From Bifiguratus adelaidae (lineage: Eukaryota > Mucoromycota > Endogonomycetes > Endogonales), in the NCBI GenBank assembly GCA_002261195.1, contig MVBO01000071.1, positions 1 to 64,000 on the forward strand: 64,000 nt of DNA. Direction: 5' to 3'. Position numbers and translations under genes: made by a program. This document shows, piece after piece, positions 12,239 to 22,400 of the stretch; the stretch's first letter is position 1; each line of letters opens with the position of its first letter. The notes under the pieces are model-generated. The model worked only from the letters and a program-made list of their open reading frames with translations, had not been told where the DNA came from and made no database searches.

Positions 12239-14144
12239 GGACGACGGCCTGCCTGTCATTCCACTCTCGCCTATTACCCGGCGACAACTGCAGGCGAAAT
12301 GCTCAAAAGAGACAGCAGAGCACAAGCTGACAGCATTGAAGCGGAGAAAGTCATCTAACTTGGCGCAAACACGACGTTTGCTGGAGGATATCGCTATCGC
12401 TTCGGGTGAAGAGTCGGTGCTGGAAGAAGAGGTTGCAGGCGTTGAGGGAGCGCTCTTGACGTCGTGGGACAGCAACCAGATTGCCAGGCAGATATCGATT
12501 ATCGATACGCGCTTGTTTGCAGCATGCCGCATCGACAAAACGCTGCTGCTGGCCTCAGACAAGGTTGCGTCGCGGTTCACGTATCTCATCGACTTTGCAC
12601 GGTACTTGTCCCATAGCTTCGCTCACATCATCATCTCTGAAGGTTCTGATACTGCGAATGAGTCCAGCAAGAGCGTCTTGGCGCACGTTATTTACGTTTG
12701 TCATCTCTTATTACATGTATATCGCGATTACAATGGCTTTGCAGCTCTTTTCAAGACTCTCAAATCACCCGAGGTGCAGCGATTGACTCGGCAATGGGAC
12801 GCCTTGAGTAACCGCCAATTATCTCTATACAAGGAACTTGCACCCTTCATCACATCTCGTAACTTGTACGCCGCATATCAACATCATCTCTCACGCAAAA
12901 CAGCAGCTCTTCAGGCAGAGTCCAACGGCACAAGATCCATGCTTAGTGTCCCGTGGATGCCGCCTTTATTCGACGAGCTTCATCTCATTGCGACCTCCTA
13001 TACCTCGACTCCCTCAGAACATTCCGTATCCATGCTCGCCCCTCCAGGTGCCAGAAAACTCTCCAGACTCTACAGTCTGCTTCTCAAATGCCAGACTGGA
13101 AGTACTTCTAAAGGCGACGATGCGGTAGAAGACGACGTAGAGGAGCAACCACTATCACCACGACCCTCCGGTCTTTTAAAGCGGCGTGCGACATCTACTA
13201 AACCTCTCGCAATCATCACAGCCGAAGACACGCATACGCGCATCGAGCCAATACTTGATCTAAGTCTCTTGGGTGACGGAGATAGGCGATTGCATCATTG
13301 GCTCCTCTCGAGATGCTATCTGACCAAGGAACAATTGGTGATGGAAAGTCTGGAAGTAGTGCCGCTACGGTACGGTGAGGAGGTACTTTTCGAAGCGGGA
13401 GTCGACAATGTTCCGGATCGAGAAGAACATGTCGATATTGCAGACATGGCATCACTCAGTAGCCGGACGCGTTCCTCACTCGATATTCTTGGTCGCCCAC
13501 ACAGTTCAGCCCTCTCCGAACTGGACTTGGGACCCCCTAATGACGATGTCGAGGCGGAGTACTTGGCTTTCCTTGGACGGCATGAAGGATCCGACGACGA
13601 AGACATGACGCCGGCGATCATGAGCGATACTGATTGCTTGGAGCCTGGTGAACAAACGCAGTATCGTCAGTCGCCAGACCAGATGATGCCATCCGATGCC
13701 GACACTGGTACTACACCTACATTACCTCAGTCTGCACAGAAATCTCCTCCAACAGACGAAACAAGTCATGAAAATGAAAAAGCCGCAGCTAACAATATCC
13801 ATTCTATTGGCGATTCGTCAAGCCAGCAAATTCCATCCGCAAAGGAGGAATCTACGCCTACTACAGACGAGACCGAGCTGTTCACCACAGCTGTGCAGCA
13901 TGATAAATTAGAATTGTCCGCTATCAACGACACAACACCGGAAGTTCATGAAGGAGATAGAAAGAGAATAGATCAGCCAATCGGCGACCAAAATTCACCT
14001 ACATTACTCGCATCAACCGATGATGTCGCTCCTGCAACAAACATTGAAGTCATTCACGCAAGCTCTGACGATAGGGCCAATGGAGAGCCAATAGACGAAT
14101 CTAATGAAACATCTGTCTCCCACCATCCCACTGATGAGGAATAA
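12237..14144 (+). CDS. RasGEF-domain-like protein
   Basis: This single-exon 635-aa protein has an N-terminal third like a divergent RasGEF (CDC25) catalytic domain: WDSNQIARQISIIDTRLF, then VCHLLLHVYRDYNGFAALF, SPEVQRLTRQWDAL and SVPWMPPLFDELHL match the order of RasGEF helices (FxALxxxLxSxxVxRLxxTW and the CxPYLGxxLxDL equivalent). The last 300 residues are acidic and low-complexity. It probably promotes nucleotide exchange on a Ras-family GTPase, but key catalytic residues were not verified. Start at 12237 is the only Met ahead of the domain that does not run deep into the opposing gene. An upstream Met at 12156 would overlap the first RalGAP exon. Confidence 0.65.
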   Translation: MDDGLPVIPLSPITRRQLQAKCSKETAEHKLTALKRRKSSNLAQTRRLLEDIAIASGEESVLEEEVAGVEGALLTSWDSNQIARQISIIDTRLFAACRIDKTLLLASDKVASRFTYLIDFARYLSHSFAHIIISEGSDTANESSKSVLAHVIYVCHLLLHVYRDYNGFAALFKTLKSPEVQRLTRQWDALSNRQLSLYKELAPFITSRNLYAAYQHHLSRKTAALQAESNGTRSMLSVPWMPPLFDELHLIATSYTSTPSEHSVSMLAPPGARKLSRLYSLLLKCQTGSTSKGDDAVEDDVEEQPLSPRPSGLLKRRATSTKPLAIITAEDTHTRIEPILDLSLLGDGDRRLHHWLLSRCYLTKEQLVMESLEVVPLRYGEEVLFEAGVDNVPDREEHVDIADMASLSSRTRSSLDILGRPHSSALSELDLGPPNDDVEAEYLAFLGRHEGSDDEDMTPAIMSDTDCLEPGEQTQYRQSPDQMMPSDADTGTTPTLPQSAQKSPPTDETSHENEKAAANNIHSIGDSSSQQIPSAKEESTPTTDETELFTTAVQHDKLELSAINDTTPEVHEGDRKRIDQPIGDQNSPTLLASTDDVAPATNIEVIHASSDDRANGEPIDESNETSVSHHPTDEE

Positions 14145-14198
14145 AAATGGCTTTCACCTCTGATCAAAGGTCATGAGCGAGAGCGTGAAATTTACAGT

Positions 14199-14516
14199 AT
14201 GTCTCTGCATTTGCTCAAGGCAAGTCAGTTTCTAGAGCGCACGCATGCAGGCTCATTGTTTCCTTACAGACTGCTGCGTATGTGGCAACGCCTCTAGCAC
14301 TTGTCTACTACGTGGGACAGACATACTTTCCCAGTTCTGAAAACGATGTGTCCACACGACCGTTGCAAGAACGCCTCCACGTAAGTGAACACGGCCTGAA
14401 TGAGCCTTGTTGCGCGAGTTTCCAACGATAGTTAGTCGTCTTCGACCTCGCGCAAAGACCTGGAGCGCGAGTTGACAAAGTTTAATGAGCAACTGAATGA
14501 AGAGAAGAGGAGTTGA
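14199..14516 (+). CDS. Small single-pass membrane protein, unrecognised
   Basis: Exons 14199-14219, 14270-14380 and 14436-14516 give 70 aa. The protein opens MSLHLLKTAAYVATPLALVY, a probable membrane helix reaching VYYVGQTYF, followed by a polar linker and a charged helix RKDLERELTKFNEQLNEEKR that looks like a short coiled coil. Intron 1 is GC-AG (AAG then GCAAGT); intron 2 is GTAAGT...TTAG. The size and layout recall small mitochondrial inner-membrane or assembly factors, but I recognise no family. It starts 54 bp after the RasGEF stop on the same strand. Coding potential rests on all three frames joining without a stop. Confidence 0.6.
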
Positions 14517-14899
14517 CGATAGAGATCAGGTTGGTCAGTTGAGGTCGAGCACGACGCGAGCTACACCTCAGTAAGCTGCTTTCTCGGTGTTGTAGACCTT
14601 TGTGAAGGTGTTGTATGTTGCTAGGCCAAGCCAGTAGCCTTGTAGATATGTATTGATAGACGTCTATACGGCCATCGAGACCCCATCGAGACCGCTTGAA
14701 GGATGGATGTCCATTATCTTGAGTTCTGCAGCCTGGGCAGCCAGTAGTTGCGTCTTGCCAGGCTATAGCTACCTGAACCTCGCTTCTGAGCTATCAATGC
14801 ACATTTTGCGTGTTATATCTCTTCTATTGACCTTATTCCGCGTTCCAACGGTTCTCGTCAACGTCAAAGCTCGCACCTCTATTTCTGTTGCTGTGAAGC

Positions 14900-15917
14900 A
14901 TGTCAACAGATTTAAAGGCAGAGCCATACGCGCACATTGCTACCAAGACACCTTCAGCCAAGTCTACGCCACTTACGTTCACCTATGTGCCGAGTGCAGA
15001 CGGCTTCAACTTGAATCTCCTCGTGCTTTTCCACGGTTTAGGTGAGAACGCTTTTAGGATACCTTTGCAAAGACTCACGGGGCATAGGCGATACACAGGA
15101 AGCGTTTGCTCGACTGGGTCAAAAGTTGGGATACCCACAAACAGCTATTCTGGCCATACGTGCTCCTGAGCCAGTTCCTCTGATGGAAGGGTGTTATCAA
15201 TGGTTTCCTTCGTTTGATTTGACAACAGGAGAGAGTGAGTAGCCATACTGGTATGGTTCGACGCTAATGCTGGTATCATAGTGCTTGGAAAAGGTAGTAA
15301 GGACAGACTGAATGGTCTCCAGCGTATACGAGGGCTCGTTGCCAGGTTCTTGAAGGAGGAAATCGTCGGTCGGTGTGGATTTCAGCCCGACAATGTGTTC
15401 TTGTTTGGCTTCTCGCAGGGTGCCACTGTTGCTCTCGATGTAGCCTTGTTTGGTGGGATTGGAGGTCTGAGCGGTGTGGTGTCCATTAGCGGCTATCTCC
15501 TTGAAGATCAAGAGGAGGACAAGACAGAGGACCGAAACGCGTCAAGCAGTAAATTCAGTGGCCACATATTGGTTACTCAGGGTCTGAAAGATGGTGTCAT
15601 TGGGCCCAAAGATGTCGCTGTGAAAAGGGTGAGCCATAAATGTCGCGTCAGCGAGGTCTTCTCACCTTCCACTTTCAGCTGCAATTGATCAAAGAGTTTT
15701 GTCAACCATCGGCCAAGGTGTCTCAAATCTTTATCGCCAATAAAGATCACATAATGCCAAACAGCGAGGTAAGCTCCGGAAAGTGCTGAATGGTCTGCTT
15801 CGTACTGACAAATGCTAGCTGGAGTGGCGCGCCATACACACATTCTTTTCGCAAAATTTAGCGCGTCGCAACTTACAGTTGGAGAGCATGAGCGATGTAT
15901 ACGAGATCAAGCGATGA
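14900..15917 (+). CDS. Acyl-protein thioesterase/carboxylesterase-like alpha/beta hydrolase
   Basis: Exons 14900-15041, 15088-15234, 15282-15628, 15679-15768 and 15819-15917 give 274 aa. The fold signatures are LLVLFHGLGDTQEAF near the start, the nucleophile elbow GFSQG, an Asp in QGLKDGVIG and a His in ANKDHIMP, forming the Ser-Asp-His triad of the phospholipase/carboxylesterase superfamily that includes acyl-protein thioesterases. An acidic insert (EDQEEDKTED) lies between the nucleophile and the Asp. No signal peptide is visible, so it is probably cytosolic. The exact substrate is unknown. Confidence 0.85.
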
Positions 15918-16196
15918 CCAAATCATGTCCGCCGGAAGATTTAGGCTCCTTCGGCAAGCAACATATGGATCACCGCTGACGCGACATACACCCAACAAAG
16001 GGTGAAAGCGACACAACCCGCCATTTCACAAAAGGCACCTTGCATACCATCTTCGCCGGCCTGTTTTGGATGTAGGCTATTGGGCACGTCAAGTCCTCCG
16101 AGGTATCAGCGCACGACAACGTAAAGCGCGTTCAGTTGTACAAATTCTGCCAATACAATATTGTGTGCGCAGCTATTCAATCCAATTTGTGCGCAG

Positions 16197-16822
16197 GAAA
16201 ATCCTCGCGAATGCGATTTTGAATGCGACAGGAACACCGTCGCCGACCATATTGACACTGCTGACGAAATACTGGGGAGCGTTTTAATGGAAGCTGCGAA
16301 GATCGGTAGGTATGCTACCACGCTCTGCAAAAATCTTGCACCAGACTACGGAATGTGTAGGAATCTTCCATTTCGAATCCGAGCATTCAAAGATGCTTCA
16401 CGCTAGGAGGATGCCTCCCTTTGTGCCCCGCCCCGGAGGTGAGCAAGCCGAATTTCTGAATTACAGCCTTAGTGAATATGACGCTCCGCTAATGCGCACG
16501 AAATTGTCCTTCACTCCGCCTTCGGTAGAAAAGGGTGCAAAATACGATTTTATGTAGTCACTTGAGCAGCTGCTTTTTGGATCAAGATGGTAGCAAGCAG
16601 GAAGGTGACTTTTGGAAGGGAATTAGGGAACACGATCTGCAAACGGAACTTATCGAAATCGCTCGAAAACTGATTGCTCGACTGATTGATGTTAACGGAC
16701 GCTTGGGATTGAGCTCGGATGATCACCAGAAGTTAACAACGACAGAGTGGTCCCCACATTGTCCATTCAATTTAGAATTTGAAAGCCACAACTTTGGACG
16801 CTTCACGGCTTTACATGTTTAA
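16197..16822 (+). CDS. Coding-like segments of an unrecognised gene or relic
   Basis: Three open stretches follow one another in plausible exon form: 16197-16301 (ENPRECDFECDRNTV onward) ending at a GTAGGT donor, 16356 to about 16556 beginning after TGTAG (IFHFESEHSK onward), and about 16590-16822 (KQEGDFWKGIREHDLQTE onward, ending LHV). Amino-acid composition looks protein-like and amphipathic. I could not find a good start codon or a clean splice joining the second and third segments, and I recognise no family. It may be a real gene, a decayed gene, or chance. Confidence 0.3.
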
Positions 16823-17711
16823 GCTCGTGCGGCCACTTCAGTCTAGTGTGAGGAAAGATCCGACATACATGCTTAAGTACTTGGTATGGAATCCGAGAAG
16901 CATTCAGGTTTGCGATCGCAGAGGTTGCCTGCGCCGGTTATTGTCTTCAAAGACCCTCATATTACCCTGGACAAGGCTCTTGTATGTCTGGCTTGTTTAT
17001 ACGCAAGACTCCATTGGTTTTTGCGTACTCGATCACAATCATGTCGTTTACGAAGGCATCTTTCTACATCCTTTGCGCTCTAAAGCCGGATAGTCTCATA
17101 GAATAGCACCGCAATGTTACCATGGCAGCGCAAGCAACATGAACGCCGCCGAGCGCTTTCAAGGCGAAGTAGTCAGAATTGAGGAGGTCAGACCTGATGC
17201 CGCTAAAAGAACATATCGCCACAGCGGCAGCCCTTGCGATTTTGAGCATAGGTTTCGGGCCAGACGGGGATAACGATTACCGAGCTTGCTGCCCTGATAT
17301 GACTTGTGAGTAGCCGACTAAACTCGGGCATTGGTACATGGCTAGTATTGTATTTCGTCTATTTCGTTGCCTTTCTTTCGTGATTCGGAGGGTTATCGGC
17401 AATCGTTTAAACACGTCATTGTGGAGCAAATAAATGTGAAAAGCGCCAACGTGTGCGGCGACATCCTCTTGCACGCCTTCGCAGAGCGATTTTCCAACCC
17501 TCGAGACTAGTATTAGTAATGCGACGGTAATTCATACATGTACAATCTAGTAGAACATGGTCTACAATACGCGCGGTGCATGCTCCAATATACAGTTCAT
17601 TCTCACGACTTTTCTCCTGCAATGAGCGGAGGCAAGTGCACTACTTGCGAATAAAGGTGCCTGAAGGGGTAGTGAGCAAGACTTGGATTGTTCATCATTC
17701 GCAAGACCACC
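16823..17711. other. Intergenic, nothing convincing
   Basis: About 890 bp with only short, mutually inconsistent frames. Nothing here resembles a known protein or structured RNA. It precedes the stop of a minus-strand gene and may hold its 3' end. Confidence 0.4.
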
Positions 17712-18101
17712 TCACCTCAGCCACTCGCTAGCACTTGTCCAAGCCTTGCCTAACACGCTTGTCTCCGACCGACCCCGAGGTCTTTGCTTCCTCAAACGCA
17801 TCCACGTCCACACGTGCGCACCTATGCCCCACAGTAGTCCGTTCAAGAAAGGCATCACCACCTGATCCCTAACTATAGCCACCCAGAATATCTGAGATGG
17901 CGTCCGTCCACTCGCTTGCAACGCATCCACTGTCTTGTAGAACTGAGGTTCGAATCGTAAGTCAGGTATTGGTGGATGTGCTATGTGATCTTCTTCATCG
18001 CCGTGTGATGGTGTTCCTATTTGCTCTTGAGATGCCAAAAACTCCTCCAACGACATGGAGTACGATGTATGAAGTGTATCGGGGATCATGGGGTTCTCCA
18101 T
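17712..18101 (-). CDS. DUF1770/Atg43-like protein (tentative)
   Basis: Single-exon 129-aa protein starting MENPMIPDTLHTSYSM. The conserved-looking part is PDLRFEPQFYKTVDAL followed by WVAIVRDQVVMPFLNGLLWG, an amphipathic to hydrophobic segment that could insert in a membrane, with a basic tail after it. The pattern (a D-L-R-F-E segment, then a helix with RDQV..P...G..W) resembles the fungal DUF1770 family, which includes the fission-yeast mitophagy receptor Atg43. This is from memory of the family pattern and was not checked. An outer mitochondrial membrane protein is the most likely reading. Confidence 0.55.
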   Translation of the reverse strand: MENPMIPDTLHTSYSMSLEEFLASQEQIGTPSHGDEEDHIAHPPIPDLRFEPQFYKTVDALQASGRTPSQIFWVAIVRDQVVMPFLNGLLWGIGAHVWTWMRLRKQRPRGRSETSVLGKAWTSASEWLR

Positions 18102-18181
18102 GGCCGATAGCGCTGCAAGGTATTGAGGTGCAAAAGCTCAAAGGTCAACTTATTTCAGCAGTCACGGTCAATCCCACATCA

Positions 18182-18370
18182 AACGGAACCAGTCACAGCC
18201 TCATATAAAGGAATGTCAGCCAATCCTGGTTCCCCATTCTTGTGCACGGGCAGAAGCATCACTGTGAAGGTCTCCTGAGTGTGCTTATTTGCTGATTGAA
18301 AACTAATACCAATCTTCGTGTTGCCGACCTTCGGGTCGTCAGCCAATCTTTGGAACCCATCGAGGGTCAT
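18182..18370 (-). CDS. Possible small protein or last exon, unrecognised
   Basis: An open frame of 62 codons, MTLDGFQRLADDPKVGNTKI through LADIPLYEAVTGSV, ends 80 bp before the start of the DUF1770-like gene on the same strand. Composition looks protein-like. Upstream there are further short open pieces: MGKRVVRVAFDGE ending at a GTGAGT donor near 18654, and VNIDESDPLDLFACLHG after a CAG near 18447. I could not join them in one frame with this ORF. It may be the 3' exon of a split gene or spurious. Confidence 0.3.
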
Positions 18371-18791
18371 TTATACTCTCGTTACTATTCACCATGCAAA
18401 CAAGCAAAAAGGTCCAGTGGATCGCTTTCATCAATGTTCACCTGATAAGAGTTATTTCAGTTGTGTCTGTTGAGAGAATATAGCAGCAGTTCCTTGACTC
18501 TGAGCGTGTTTGATATATAGATAACAGTGAACAGTGCTTTCATTTTAGGTGTTGCTATTCGTTGTGGCGAGGAGCAAGGTTGGATGAACTGCAGGATGCA
18601 AAGAACACCATATCTGTAGAAGCCATTGGAATGAGTGAAGAGTTTACACTCACCTCTCCATCAAAAGCTACTCTTACTACTCGTTTACCCATCCCTTGTC
18701 CCTCCAGAAGAGCGCCTCTTTAATCTGAGGACAACTGTTAAAACTTCAGCACAATCCTTCCAAACAAGGCAATTGTCAATTCCTCTTTAGC
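18371..18791. other. Intergenic region upstream of the helicase
   Basis: About 420 bp between the minus-strand small ORF and the DHX40-type gene. It must contain the helicase promoter. A possible minus-strand exon (18692-18654, 13 codons ending at GTGAGT) is the only coding hint. Confidence 0.35.
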
Positions 18792-21249
18792 ATGGACGTG
18801 AGGGAGCAACGAGAGTCATTACCGGTATTCGAGTACCGGCAAGACCTCGTACAGGCTATTCGAGACCATAATCTACTGGTAGTCATTGGTGAGACCGGTA
18901 TGTGTGGCTGGGATCTGTTGTCCCAAGCGTCCACCTGACGAATTTACAGGCTCTGGCAAGACCACACAGATCCCGCAGTACATTTTGGAAGAGTTTCCGG
19001 AATTCAAGCGCGTCGTTATCACTCAACCACGGCGTATCGCTGCCATCACAGGTAAGTCATGTCCTATCATGTCCAATGTGACACTGATCAGCGTTAGTCG
19101 CCAAACGCGTCAGTGAAGAGCATGGATCGAAACTCGGCTCAACGATCGGTTACACGATCCGTTTCGACGACATGACTAGTCCTGATACAGTCTTGCGGTA
19201 CATGACAGATGGTGTACTGCTCCGTGAAGCAACCAACGACCCTCTCCTCTCTCAATATTCTGTGGTCATCATTGACGAAGCTCACGAGCGCACAGTGGAA
19301 ACCGACATATTGTTTGGGTTATTGAAACGAACGCATTGGCAAAGACCCGACCTCAAAATCCTTGTCATGTCGGCGACATTGAATGTGGAGAAGTTTTCAG
19401 ACTTCTTTGACGGATGCCCTATCTTCTCCATTCCCGGTCGGACGTTTCCGGTCGCTTTAGCTCATCGGCATGTAGCCAAGCTATCGTCATTACGATCCAA
19501 TTTTGTAGACAAGGCAGTGGAGACGGTCATGCATATTCATTGCACCGAGCCAGCAGGAGATGTGCTAGTATTTCTGACCGGTCAGAACGACATTGAGCGA
19601 GCCTGCAAAGAAACGGCCAAGCTAGAAGCAGAACTCGATTACGATCGTGACGTCAAGTATTTTCGAGAAAGCGACGAAAACAATCATGACGGAGACGTGA
19701 GAGGCATGGATATCTTTCCGATTTACGCGAGTCTGGAGACCTTTGAACAGCGCGCGATATTCGAGCGTCCAAGACGAGGTTATCGAAAGGTAGTCTTTGC
19801 GACCAATATTGCGCAGACCTCGGTCACAATTCCTGGTATTCGTTACGTTGTCGATTCAGGATTTGTCAAGCAAAAGTCATACGATCCAAATACGGGCATG
19901 GATGCCCTGCTGATCACTGAAATATCGCAAGCGGCAGCTATCCAGCGAGCCGGTCGCGCAGGAAGGTATGTATAACTTGACGATGCTGCTATGGATAACG
20001 AACTCACGAATTTTTTTCGCCAAGAACGGAAGAAGGTCGCTGTTATCGATTGTATAGCCGCGAAGAATTCGAGCACATGAACGAGGAAACGGTTCCAGAG
20101 ATACAGAGAAGCAGTCTTTTGGGCACAGTTCTCTCCCTCAAGAAAATGGGTATCATTGATATTCTCCACTTTGACTTTATTGATGCACCAGACAGGGACT
20201 TGGTGGTCAACGCACTCAAGCAGCTGTTTTTGTTGGGTGCTATCAATGACGTAGGTGAGCTGACACCAATTGGTGATCTGATGGCCCAATTTCCGCTCAA
20301 TCCATTCTACTCGCGAGCGCTTATTGCGGGTGCACAAGATCATCACTGCAGCTCCGAAATATTATCCATCGTCAGTTGTTTGTCCGTGGAGGACATCTTC
20401 ATCACACCTTCATCTCGACATCCCGAACGTCAACATGATGCTGAAGTCTTGCGGGAGAGTTTTGCTCACGACACCGGCGACCACTTGACTCTCTTGAACA
20501 TATACAAGGGATGGCAAGAGAATGGCCGAGATCGCGAGTGGTGTCGCGAGAATTATCTCAACTCAAGAAACTTAGACCTGGCTCGCAATATTCGTCATCA
20601 GCTCGTGGACATTATGGACCGTCTTCAGCTACCCATCGTCCGCACACGACCGCTTAGAATGTCACGGAAACGCAAGTCATCTTCCATCACGCGCTCATGG
20701 ATCGATCACGTCGATCCTGTTCCCATCCTAAAATCCCTCGTCACCGCCTACTATACCCACCTCTGCAAGCGCCACGCGCACCGGCCTGTCTTCTATCATT
20801 ACGCTACATCCGCTAATCTATTCTCACCCGTTAGTCAAGCACACGCGTATGCTCCCGAAGCAAACTCATCCCTACTCGCTCTCAATCTACACCCGCAATG
20901 CTCGCTTCTTCCCGCCTTAGAACCCGATACCATTCGTCTCGCCTCAATCGATTGGGTCATCTACACTACTGTCACGTACACCAACAAGGCTGTGATGCGA
21001 CATGTATCCAAAGTATTATACGACTGGGTGGAGGAAATTGGGGGCATGACAAAGTTAAAGAACATTGACAAGGTACATTTATCCGGTGTACCTGCAGAGG
21101 GAGAACCAAATCCCATGGTGGAGCCAGCGCCGTCGAGCAACGCGACCATAGATGATACCAAGGAGCTACAGGAAATGATTGCCAATCAACGACGGCAAGA
21201 GAAAATTGACGCTCTTCGGGAACGAGCGCTCAAGAGACGAAAGCAATAG
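18792..21249 (+). CDS. DEAH-box RNA helicase, DHX40-like
   Basis: Exons 18792-18897, 18950-19051, 19098-19965 and 20025-21249 give 766 aa, close to human DHX40 (779). Helicase motifs in order: GETGSGKT (I), TQPRRIAA (Ia), DEAH (II), SATLN (III), FLTGQNDIE, TNIAQTSVTI (V) and QRAGRAGR (VI), followed by the HA2 winged-helix/ratchet and OB-fold regions. The segment around GDVLVFLTGQ and the C-terminal W-x-I-x-x-x-x-V-x-Y region fit DHX40 better than the splicing DEAH proteins, and the N-terminal extension is short. It should remodel RNA in an NTP-dependent manner; the pathway is not well defined. Its 3' end is convergent with the next gene. Confidence 0.9.
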
Positions 21250-21355
21250 ATGTTTATAGACTGTACCTTGCGTTCGGACAGTATAAATGCAATTGATTCC
21301 CCGGGTGCGTCCGCATAAGAGCTCCTTAACGTTCAAAATTTGCTCAACAGCTGCA

Positions 21356-22347
21356 TCAATCGTCATCCATGAACAGCTGCAGACAAATTGAATGGCTAGA
21401 CTTGCCAAATTCAGTGTTTTAAATGAAATGAAGATCACGTCGTACATGGATGGGGATTCGAGGAAAAGTACCCTATTGTACCTCCCTATTGGTGCCCACG
21501 CTAGCTCTGAACAAACAGAGTAAAGAAGCTTTCAAATCTCCGTTTGCAACATCGAGCGAGGAGACTTACTCCAGTGTTAAAAGTCGCGAAAGATGCATGT
21601 TAACGGCGAAGCGAGCAATCACAAACTTATTGCATTTCCTAAGATACCGACATTTACGCAATCCAGCCAGTGCCTCTTCGGCACCTCTCACTTGCTCATC
21701 CGAAGCCAAGACTCGCGCGAATGTGTATATTAGCCATTATGTTAATACTTTGGCGAAATTCTCTCAATGCCTGTTCCTCCAACACAATGCACCCTTTCCT
21801 TTTTCGCAAGGATACGGACTCGTGTGATTTCGAGTGGATCAGTGCTGCATCCCGCAGAAGTTGCTCATACAGATTTTAAACATGATGTGAGTCTGAATAC
21901 AGCGCCCCCACAAATTCAAGAATGTCACTTGCCGGCGCCTGAGACTTCCTCGTCCTGGTACTCTTCCGGACGTTGATAGGCATTGAGCATATGGACGAGT
22001 TTCGGGTCGACGAGCAACATAACGTTCCTAGGTGTAGCGTATTGTGTATTCATTATAGCTGCTCCAGTTGCGAGGCGTGCCCATTTCCTGGAGTCTGTCG
22101 GATCCCTACGTGCAGCTCCTTACCTAGGCTGTCCTGGATAGTGCTGGAGGGTAGGGTAGCTCAATATAATGAGTGAGCAGAAAGCCCGAAGCATGGATTC
22201 CCCAAGGTTGTGGTCGAATATCAGCGTACGACCGTTCCTGAAACAAGCTTTTGCGCTGTCATGGTAAGAAGCAAGTTTCCGGATTGGATGATGCATAAAC
22301 AGTAGCAAAGCTACAGGATGCAGAGGAGAGAGGTCGTGAAGAGTCAT
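21356..22347 (-). CDS. Uncharacterised multi-exon gene
   Basis: Exon 1 (22347-22124) reads MTLHDLSPLHPVALLLFMHH onward to YPGQPR; a 36-nt intron (GTAAGG...CCAG) joins it to 22087 onward, reading KWARLATGAAIMNTQYATPR through LVHMLNAYQRPEEYQDEE. A GCAAGT element near 21928 may be a further GC-AG donor. More coding-like blocks follow downstream, ending in GAEEALAGLRKCRYLRK through HLSRLLTLE and a GTAAGT donor near 21570, with a possible acidic end LFMDDD at 21356. If the GCAAGT is not used, the protein ends at 21925 (128 aa). I recognise no domain. The start is only 53 bp from the upstream protease stop. Confidence 0.5.
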
Positions 22348-22400
22348 GGAGAAGGGTTAGCAGTTAGGCTATGAACTACATGTTCTATCTACAGTGGATT

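Noticed and set aside
12035-12589. A 184-codon minus-strand ORF upstream of the RalGAP exon
   Set aside because: Beyond about 12238 it is antisense to the RasGEF-like coding sequence; only its last part (from 12238 or 12205) is real coding sequence of the RalGAP gene.
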